Shown in pieces: positions 1 to 4,853 of a DNA stretch of 8,739 nt (the stretch's first letter is position 1; every line of letters starts with the position of its first letter). Location of the stretch: contig CALZBV010000096.1 in NCBI GenBank assembly GCA_945622055.1, positions 1-8,739 of the forward strand, in the 5' to 3' direction. Origin of the DNA: an uncultured Clostridia bacterium. GTDB lineage: Bacteria; Bacillota; Clostridia; Lachnospirales; Lachnospiraceae. Under the pieces are notes generated by a model that was not told the origin of the DNA, ran no database searches, and saw nothing but the letters and a program-made list of their open reading frames with translations. Position numbers and translations under genes: made by a program.

Positions 1-155
1 GTGTTGTGAGTGTTGTTGTTCCGATTGATAAGCTGAGTATTCTTGTTACCATTGTGTTTTCCGGAGTATTCTTAAAAGAAAAACTGAAGAAGCGGGCGGC
101 GCTTGGACTGCTGCTTCTGGTATGCGGAACACTTCTGATGACAGTTTCGGCCTGA
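1..155 (+). CDS. EamA/DMT-family transporter, C-terminal end only
   Basis: Partial gene entering from the left edge; the reading frame runs from base 3 to the TGA at 153-155 and gives 50 residues. It opens with VVSVVVPIDKLSILVTIVFS, continues with the charged loop FLKEKLKKR, and ends with a Leu/Val-rich final membrane helix. The order PIDKLS, hydrophobic helix, FLKEKL loop, last helix is the usual tail of EamA (drug/metabolite transporter superfamily) proteins, inner-membrane carriers of small metabolites. The substrate cannot be told. The tail would fit either a short, roughly 140-residue single-EamA protein or a ten-helix one; the window does not show which. No terminator hairpin is visible after the stop, and the coding remnant behind it overlaps this frame. 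The assignment rests on the helix pattern and family-like wording of the tail. Confidence 0.75.
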   Translation, partial: VVSVVVPIDKLSILVTIVFSGVFLKEKLKKRAALGLLLLVCGTLLMTVSA

Positions 156-297
156 TTTTTGGGAAGAAGGATATGATATTGTAAATATAGAAAATGGAAT
201 TTTGACTTATAAAAATGAAGGTGTTGAAGGTACTATTGTATTAAAGAAATCTGCTGATGAATGGAATGAGTTATTCCTGGGGATATTGGTTGCTTGA
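142..297 (+). pseudogene. Start-less coding remnant in an AT-rich patch
   Basis: An open frame runs from just after a stop at 139-141 to the TGA at 295-297. From about base 154 its wording looks genuinely protein-like: it begins DFWEEGYDIVNIENGILTYK, includes an LKKSADEWNELF stretch, and ends near GILVA. There is no in-frame ATG or GTG; the only candidate start is a TTG at 202 with no ribosome binding site. The beginning overlaps the end of the transporter gene in another frame. I read this as the 3' end of a gene whose 5' part was lost by deletion, perhaps when foreign DNA recombined next to the transporter. The family is not recognised. It could instead be non-coding sequence that happens to stay open for about 50 codons. 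Confidence 0.4.
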
Positions 298-342
298 TTG
301 GTTATAACTTCAAATTTCTTGAAGGATAGGGGAGGCAATAAA

Positions 343-873
343 ATGATTGAAATGAATAAATTAGTACTTGTGAATTATTGTCATCCGGATTGTGTTCCGC
401 TAAAGAATATAATGAGACTATCAAAAGAAGAAGCTTTTCAGTTGGCAAAGGAGCTTTCGGATACACATCCTGAAACAACAGCATTTTATAGATTCTCGGA
501 TTTTGATAATTATTATAGTCTGCGAAAAACTCAAGACGAGTATTTATATAATGAGTTTGTAAAGCTTGGTGGTAAGCCGAAGACAGAACATCCATTATCA
601 TTTGTTCTTGAAGGTAGCAATTATCTGTCGGAATGGTTTGGAAATGGTATAGAAACTCGAATACCGTTAAATATCATAGATGAAAAACATATTAGTTTTA
701 CTTTTGGCGACAGTGGTGCAGAATATGGTAAGAATGGATATGTGAAGGTGCTTACAACGCAAGATCTAAGAAATATATTGGCTGAACAAAATGGTGATTT
801 TGATGATTTCCTGGATTCTATTGGAAAGCATTATGTGGAAGTTCAACTATGGTCTGACGAGTATATCGGATGA
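343..873 (+). CDS. Uncharacterised protein, possible orphan immunity-type protein
   Basis: Encodes 176 residues starting MIEMNKLVLVNYCHPD. The ATG at 343 is chosen because AGGGGAGG (328-335) sits 7 bases upstream; the frame is open back to a TTG at 298, but that lacks a ribosome binding site. No signal peptide or membrane helix is seen, so it should be cytosolic. The protein is acidic and aromatic-rich, with SDFDNYY around residues 48-54, GGKPKTEHPLSFVLEGSNYL around 76-95, a WFGNG turn, and a conserved-looking HISFTFGDS segment. Its style recalls small stand-alone proteins found next to polymorphic toxins, where such proteins act as immunity factors; this is inference from impression, not a family match. 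No toxin gene is beside it. Base composition is low for the window: bases 421-600 contain 63 G/C of 180 (35%), against 47-58% in 60-base spot counts from hflX. That fits acquired DNA. Confidence 0.8.
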   Translation: MIEMNKLVLVNYCHPDCVPLKNIMRLSKEEAFQLAKELSDTHPETTAFYRFSDFDNYYSLRKTQDEYLYNEFVKLGGKPKTEHPLSFVLEGSNYLSEWFGNGIETRIPLNIIDEKHISFTFGDSGAEYGKNGYVKVLTTQDLRNILAEQNGDFDDFLDSIGKHYVEVQLWSDEYIG

Positions 874-985
874 ATTATAGTTAGAAAATTCCTATTTGAC
901 TCGCCAAGGAGATATTCTTATGTATGGAATTACAACTGATTTATAAATGTAACATATTAGCAAACAAACCGTACTGCAGAGTGGG

Positions 986-1014
986 TTGAATTTCAAGAGA
1001 AAATCTGATATAAT
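986..1014 (+). promoter_or_regulatory. Sigma-A-type promoter for the U32-like gene
   Basis: TTGAAT (986-991) and a perfect TATAAT (1009-1014) are separated by 17 bases. The TG at 1006-1007 adds an extended -10 element. Transcription would start near 1020, leaving a leader of about 115 nt before the ATG at 1136. This is the only good promoter seen upstream of the U32-like, TPR lipoprotein and hflX genes, so it may drive all three. Confidence 0.75.
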
Positions 1015-1030
1015 CATACCCATTATGAAG

Positions 1031-1047
1031 TCTCCGGCAACCGGAGA
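1031..1047 (+). other. Hairpin at the 5' end of the leader RNA
   Basis: TCTCCGG (1031-1037), loop CAA, CCGGAGA (1041-1047) form a perfect GC-rich 7-bp stem with a 3-nt loop. It lies about 10 nt after the predicted transcription start and has no U-run after it, so it is not a terminator. A stem near the 5' end commonly protects mRNA from decay; a protein-binding palindrome in the DNA is an alternative. The remaining leader to 1121 shows no recognised riboswitch. Confidence 0.4.
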
Positions 1048-1135
1048 AATATGTTGGAATAATGCTTTGAAGAGCCTGATGAAGGATGCCTGAGAAAATC
1101 GGAAGATTATGCAGGAATTGGGGAAGGAGTTTTGC

Positions 1136-2113
1136 ATGATGGAAGAACAGAAGAAGGTACAGAAGGTCCGGTTCCATTTGCCGGGTTTACGTTATAATTT
1201 CCCGTTGAATATGCTTCTGGTGGATTTGATGAAGAAGTCTCCGGAGTATTTCAGGGAGGGACTTGAGATTGCATCGTTTTTTGGTGAGTTTCCGGTATCT
1301 CTTTGGAACGGAGGAAGATTTTCAGGAAGTGGGGACCAGTGTAATGCAGATTATATCCGGACGGTAATCTATAATGCAAACAAGCTGGGCATTGCAATCC
1401 GTTATACATATACGAGCCCGTTGATTACGAAGGAGGATCTGGCGGACCCATACTGTAATTTCTGTCTGGAGACTGCAAATAACGGAATGAATGAGGTTAT
1501 TGTTGTTTCTCCGATTCTGGAGGAATATCTCAGGGCAAATTACCCGGGGTTTAAGCTTACCAGCTCTACCTGTAAGGAAATCAAGGATATGGGTAAGCTG
1601 AATGAGGAGCTGAAAAAGGATTATAATATTGTTGTTCTGGATTACAATCTGAACAATAAGTGGGAGCTTCTGGAGAAGATTGAACATAAGGAAAAATGTG
1701 AGCTGCTGGTAAACAGCTGCTGTGTGCCGAATTGTCAGAGAAGGGGTGAGCATTACCGGTTTGTATCCAATCAGGAGAGAATTGAGCTGAAGAACCGGAA
1801 GCTTCCGGCCAATGCCCAGCAGGAAATACCGCGCTGGTATTGCGAATACGGTGAGAATACTTCGATTTATCGTTCGAAGACGCTTTCGACTCATATTTCT
1901 CCGGAGGATATCTGGAATAAGTATGCACCGATGGGTTTTATGAATTTCAAGCTGGAGGGTAGAACGGCAGATTTATTTCTTTTGATTGACACATATGCAT
2001 ATTATTTTGCAAAGCCGGAGTATCGTGATGAGATGCGCTTCGTGCTGACGGCAAATCTGGAGTTAAATCGGGTGATTACGGTAAATCGTCCGCGCAGGGG
2101 CAATTGGCCGTAG
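1136..2113 (+). CDS. Peptidase U32-like protein with cysteine cluster
   Basis: Encodes 325 residues from the ATG at 1136, placed 6 bases after GGAAGGAG (1122-1129); the next codon is also ATG. The in-frame ATG at 1109 is poorer because only a weak purine stretch lies before it. No signal peptide is seen. The likeness to the U32 family rests on three points: a strand/helix alternation suggesting a TIM-type barrel, the cysteine block CCVPNCQRRGEHY (195-207), and a late GFMNFKLEGR (267-276), which matches the 'KIEGR' signature near the end of the U32 domain. Other cysteines are C69, C107 and C110 (CNFC), C146, C188 and C236. Known U32 proteins (TrhP, RlhA, UbiU/UbiV) use four cysteines for a 4Fe-4S cluster and hydroxylate tRNA, 23S rRNA or quinone precursors; most are not proteases. 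C188, C195 or C196, C200 and C236 are my candidates for cluster ligands here. The substrate is unknown. The gene is followed after 47 bases by the TPR lipoprotein. Confidence 0.65.
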   Translation: MMEEQKKVQKVRFHLPGLRYNFPLNMLLVDLMKKSPEYFREGLEIASFFGEFPVSLWNGGRFSGSGDQCNADYIRTVIYNANKLGIAIRYTYTSPLITKEDLADPYCNFCLETANNGMNEVIVVSPILEEYLRANYPGFKLTSSTCKEIKDMGKLNEELKKDYNIVVLDYNLNNKWELLEKIEHKEKCELLVNSCCVPNCQRRGEHYRFVSNQERIELKNRKLPANAQQEIPRWYCEYGENTSIYRSKTLSTHISPEDIWNKYAPMGFMNFKLEGRTADLFLLIDTYAYYFAKPEYRDEMRFVLTANLELNRVITVNRPRRGNWP

Positions 2114-2160
2114 ATAATTGAGGTGTAATGTTTGAACCGGTATAAAGGGAAGGACCAGGA

Positions 2161-3324
2161 ATGTATATTAAGAAAACGTTCGTTTGCATTATGGCCGGCG
2201 CACTTTTGCTAACCGGCTGCGGCGGTGCGGGAAACGCATATAAAAACGGAATAAAGGCCTATGAAAACGGAGCCTATGAGGAAGCGCTGGAGCAGTTTGA
2301 GACAGCGCTTTCCTTAAATCCCAATAAAGCAGAATACTATATTGAAAAGGGAATGACATTAATTCAACTGGAACGGTTCGGCGAGGCACGTTCGGCTTTG
2401 GAATGGATGCTTTTGGATAACAGCATGGAATTAGTGCGGATGAATAACAAAAGAGCCAATTATGGCATCGGAATCACCTATTTTCATGAGGGCGAGTATG
2501 CTCTTGCAAAGGAATATTTCGAGAAAGCATACGCGGAGGAGCTGCTTGCGGAGCTTAATGAGGAGATAGTGATTTATCTTACGGAAGCTTATGGCCTGCT
2601 TGGGGATAAGGAAAATGCGCTTCGTCTTTATGAAACCTGGCTGACAGCGGAGAACGGTACGGCTGCAGATTTTTATAAGAGAGGACTGCTTCGGTATGAA
2701 TCCGGTGATCTGAAAGGAAGCATAGCTGATTTTGATTGTGCAATTGATAAGAATCCCCTTGTGTTTGAGTTTTATTTTGGAAAGATAAATGCACTATTTA
2801 GTGCAGGTAAGGAAGAGGAACGAATCAGGACATTGAAAAATGCTGCAAAGCTGGATCATTTGTCCGCACAGGAGGCTTTTTTTCTGGCAATGGAGCTTTT
2901 GGCTGTGAAGGAGACAAAAAAAGCAGAGGAACTCTTTGAACAGGCCGGAGAGAATGGAATAAATGAGGCATACTATTATCTGGGCGAGCTTCGTATGGAA
3001 CGGGAAGAGTATACAGCTGCAACAGACTGCTATCAAAAATACATTTCCGGGTCAGGTGCGGAGGATGCTTTTGCATACAATCAGCTTGCTCTTTGTTTTT
3101 CTGCACAGGGAGAGTATGCTTTGGCACTGGAAAACGTTAAGAAAGGTCTTAATTTTTGCAACAAGCAAAACGAAGAGGAGCTGTTGTTTAATCAGGTAGT
3201 TTTATTGGAGAAGCTGGGTGAGTATCGTGACGCGTATGATTATGCGAAACGTTTTTCGGAATTATTTCCGGAAAATGAGGCACTTTTAAAGGAACTAAAG
3301 CTGCTGGATGCGATGCTTTATTAA
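2161..3324 (+). CDS. TPR-repeat lipoprotein
   Basis: Encodes 387 residues. The N-terminus is a lipoprotein signal: MYIKK, a hydrophobic stretch at about 6-18, then the lipobox LTGC with Cys20 as the lipidation site. After cleavage the mature protein would be anchored to the outer face of the membrane by a lipid, starting CGGAGNAYKN. The rest is built of about ten TPR-like helix pairs from residue 25 to the end. The clearest are AYKNGIKAYENGAYEEALEQ (about 26-45), IYLTEAYGLLGDKENALRLY (about 139-158), and repeats near 171-200, 268-300, 303-335 and 340-371. Such arrays bind other proteins or peptides; no catalytic domain is present. The ribosome binding site is AGGGAAGGA (2146-2154), 6 bases before the ATG. 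The gene ends 16 bases before hflX, so the two are probably cotranscribed, though a surface lipoprotein and a ribosome GTPase have no evident shared role. The partner is unknown. Confidence 0.85.
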   Translation: MYIKKTFVCIMAGALLLTGCGGAGNAYKNGIKAYENGAYEEALEQFETALSLNPNKAEYYIEKGMTLIQLERFGEARSALEWMLLDNSMELVRMNNKRANYGIGITYFHEGEYALAKEYFEKAYAEELLAELNEEIVIYLTEAYGLLGDKENALRLYETWLTAENGTAADFYKRGLLRYESGDLKGSIADFDCAIDKNPLVFEFYFGKINALFSAGKEEERIRTLKNAAKLDHLSAQEAFFLAMELLAVKETKKAEELFEQAGENGINEAYYYLGELRMEREEYTAATDCYQKYISGSGAEDAFAYNQLALCFSAQGEYALALENVKKGLNFCNKQNEEELLFNQVVLLEKLGEYRDAYDYAKRFSELFPENEALLKELKLLDAMLY

Positions 3325-3340
3325 GAAATGAGGAAGGTTT

Positions 3341-4633
3341 ATGGCAGAGTTTTTTGAAAATGAAGATAAAAAGGAACGGGTGATTCTGGTCGGGGTTCGT
3401 GTCAGTGAAAAGGATGATACGGATATTTCACTGCTGGAACTGGAGGAGCTGGTTCGTACTGCCGGTGCAGAGGCGGTTGGAACGGTAGTACAGAACCGCG
3501 AGGCAGTACATCCGGGAACCTATATCGGAAAAGGAAAGATTGAGGAAGTAAAGGAGCAGCTGATTGTTTGCGAAGCGGACGGTATTATCTGTGATGATGA
3601 GCTTTCTCCGGCACAGATGAAGAATCTGGAGGATGCCCTGGAGTGTAAGGTAATGGACCGGACAATGCTGATTCTGGATATTTTTGCCCAGCATGCCAAA
3701 ACAGCTGAGGGTAAGCTTCAGGTTGAGCTTGCACAGCTTCGGTACCGCGCGACAAGGCTGATTGGAAGCCACAGTGCATTGTCCCGTATCGGTGGTGGTG
3801 CTGCCGGTGCCACAGGAGGTATCGGAACCAGAGGTCCGGGTGAGAAAAAGCTGGAGATTGACCGCCGTTTAATCAAGGCGCGTATTTCCTCGCTAAATCG
3901 TGAACTGGAACAGGTAAAGAAAAATCGGGAGATTGCGCGAATGATGCGTGAGAAGAACCGTTCTCCGGTGGTTGCCATTGTGGGATATACAAATGCAGGA
4001 AAGTCAACACTACTCAACACCTTAACGGATGCAGGGGTGCTCTCGGAAAACAAGCTGTTTGCAACGCTGGATACGACAACGAGGGCATTTAAGCCGGAGG
4101 GTGGAGAACAGATATTGCTCACGGATACGGTAGGATTTATCCGAAAGCTCCCACATCATCTTGTGGATGCGTTCCGTTCGACACTCGAGGAAGCAAAGTA
4201 CGCAGATCTTATACTACATGTTGTGGATGCATCAAACCCGGATATGGATGCGCAGATGCATATTGTATATGAAACGCTGGAAAAGCTCGGCGTTAAGGAC
4301 AAGCCGGTTGTGACCGCATTTAACAAGCAGGATCTTTTGGAGCATTCACAGACCTGCAGGGATTTTCGTGCAGATAAAACGGTCAGAATCAGTGCAAAGC
4401 GCGGAGATGGCCTTACAGAGCTATTGGACGGGATTACAGAGCTCCTTCGGGCAAGTAAGATTTATACGGAATGTGTTATCCCATATGCAGATGGAAGCAA
4501 GCTGAATCTGATTCGAAAATACGGACAGCTTCTGTCAGAGGAGTATGTGGCAGAGGGCACGAAAATAACGGCTTATCTGCCAAAGGACCTTTACGGACAG
4601 CTGTTTGGAGAGTCCGGAAATTCATGTCAATAG
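3341..4633 (+). CDS. hflX: GTPase HflX
   Basis: Encodes 430 residues, the usual length for HflX. HflX is a cytosolic GTPase of the TRAFAC class that binds the 50S subunit and splits stalled or stress-damaged 70S ribosomes. The N-terminal HflX domain (about 13-170) ends in the glycine-rich GGIGTRGPGEKKLEIDRR motif typical of the family. A basic coiled linker (about 177-205) follows, then the G domain: G1 GYTNAGKST (215-223), a Thr-rich switch I (LDTTTRAF), G3 DTVGF (262-266), G4 NKQD (328-331) and G5 SAK (351-353). All nucleotide-binding motifs are intact. The C-terminal part (about 370-430) is a small family-typical extension. GAGGAAGG (3330-3337) serves as ribosome binding site. The gene lies 16 bases after the TPR lipoprotein and has no promoter of its own that I can see. 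The inverted repeat at 4662-4714 is the only candidate transcription end after it. Confidence 0.97.
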   Translation: MAEFFENEDKKERVILVGVRVSEKDDTDISLLELEELVRTAGAEAVGTVVQNREAVHPGTYIGKGKIEEVKEQLIVCEADGIICDDELSPAQMKNLEDALECKVMDRTMLILDIFAQHAKTAEGKLQVELAQLRYRATRLIGSHSALSRIGGGAAGATGGIGTRGPGEKKLEIDRRLIKARISSLNRELEQVKKNREIARMMREKNRSPVVAIVGYTNAGKSTLLNTLTDAGVLSENKLFATLDTTTRAFKPEGGEQILLTDTVGFIRKLPHHLVDAFRSTLEEAKYADLILHVVDASNPDMDAQMHIVYETLEKLGVKDKPVVTAFNKQDLLEHSQTCRDFRADKTVRISAKRGDGLTELLDGITELLRASKIYTECVIPYADGSKLNLIRKYGQLLSEEYVAEGTKITAYLPKDLYGQLFGESGNSCQ

Positions 4634-4661
4634 GTCTTTCGTATGATTCTCAAAAATAACA

Positions 4662-4716
4662 AACCACTATATCTAGGGGCATGGACAAAAAAATTTTTCT
4701 AGATATGGTGGTTTTT
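4662..4716 (+). terminator. Probable intrinsic terminator after hflX
   Basis: AACCACTATATCTAG (4662-4676) pairs with CTAGATATGGTGGTT (4699-4713): 15 bp including one G-U pair. The loop is 22 bases and contains an A-run followed by a T-run. The right arm runs into TTTTT at 4712-4716. Position after the hflX stop and the U-run suggest termination. The stem is AT-rich and the loop is large, so efficiency may be modest. The same bases also fit a pair of NrdR boxes, listed separately. Confidence 0.5.
4664..4711. promoter_or_regulatory. Candidate tandem NrdR boxes upstream of nrdD
   Basis: CCACTATATCTAGGGG (4664-4679) and TTTCTAGATATGGTGG (4696-4711) each resemble the palindromic NrdR operator, approximately acaCwAtATaTwGtgt. 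By my count 12 and 10 of 16 positions fit. The centres are 32 bp apart, about three helical turns, which is the spacing known for NrdR box pairs. The second box ends 8 bases before the -35 of the nrdD promoter. NrdR is the nucleotide-sensing repressor of ribonucleotide reductase genes, so nrdD is the expected target. The right box is the weaker match, and two arms of a terminator would also look alike, so the two readings compete or coexist. Confidence 0.5.
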
Positions 4717-4719
4717 CTG

Positions 4720-4748
4720 TTGACGAAATGGAAAATGCGTGGTATGAT
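4720..4748 (+). promoter_or_regulatory. Sigma-A-type promoter of nrdD
   Basis: TTGACG (4720-4725) and TATGAT (4743-4748) are separated by exactly 17 bases. The bases TGG just before the -10 give an extended -10. Transcription should start near 4755, leaving a leader of about 100 nt. The promoter starts immediately after the hflX terminator/NrdR-box region. Confidence 0.8.
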
Positions 4749-4764
4749 AATACCAACGAAGCAG

Positions 4765-4822
4765 ACAGTCGCTTGAAAAGCAGACTGTAAAGATAAAGAG
4801 GCATTGAGCGTTCAGTGCTTTT
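4765..4822 (+). promoter_or_regulatory. Two stem-loops in the nrdD leader RNA
   Basis: Stem 1: ACAGTCGCTT (4765-4774), loop GAA, then AAGC, a bulged A and GACTGT (to 4788), giving 10 bp. Stem 2: AGAGGCATTGA (4797-4807), loop GCGT, then TCAGTGCTTTT (4812-4822), giving 11 pairs with three G-U. Both lie within the transcript expected from the 4720-4748 promoter and before the ribosome binding site at 4840. I do not recognise a riboswitch class. A structured leader with a post-transcriptional role is an inference from the pairing alone. Confidence 0.4.
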
Positions 4823-4853
4823 GAGAGAAGGGCAGTACGAAAGGAGCAAAACA

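Noticed and set aside
298..342. Upstream extension of the 343-873 gene from a TTG at 298
   Set aside because: No ribosome binding site precedes the TTG, whereas AGGGGAGG is well placed before the ATG at 343.
1076..1099. CTGATGA followed by GAGAAA, recalling a hammerhead ribozyme core
   Set aside because: The GAA(A) core does not follow the putative stem II in the right register, and no matching stems I and III or NUH cleavage site are present. Likely coincidence.
1322..1894. Long open frame on the - strand opposite the U32-like gene
   Set aside because: It is a shadow of a clearly coding + strand gene, with no ribosome binding site and no family-like protein character. The same holds for other antisense frames in the window.
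2118..2146. TTGAGG, 17 bases, TATAAA: a promoter-like pair just before the TPR lipoprotein gene
   Set aside because: Transcription would start near 2153, inside the ribosome binding site AGGGAAGGA, leaving no usable leader. Read-through from the promoter at 986-1014 explains expression better.
4815..4853. Upstream extension of nrdD from a GTG at 4815
   Set aside because: The GTG lies inside a leader stem-loop and lacks a ribosome binding site; the ATG at 4854 has AAAGGAG at proper distance and starts the ATP cone as expected.
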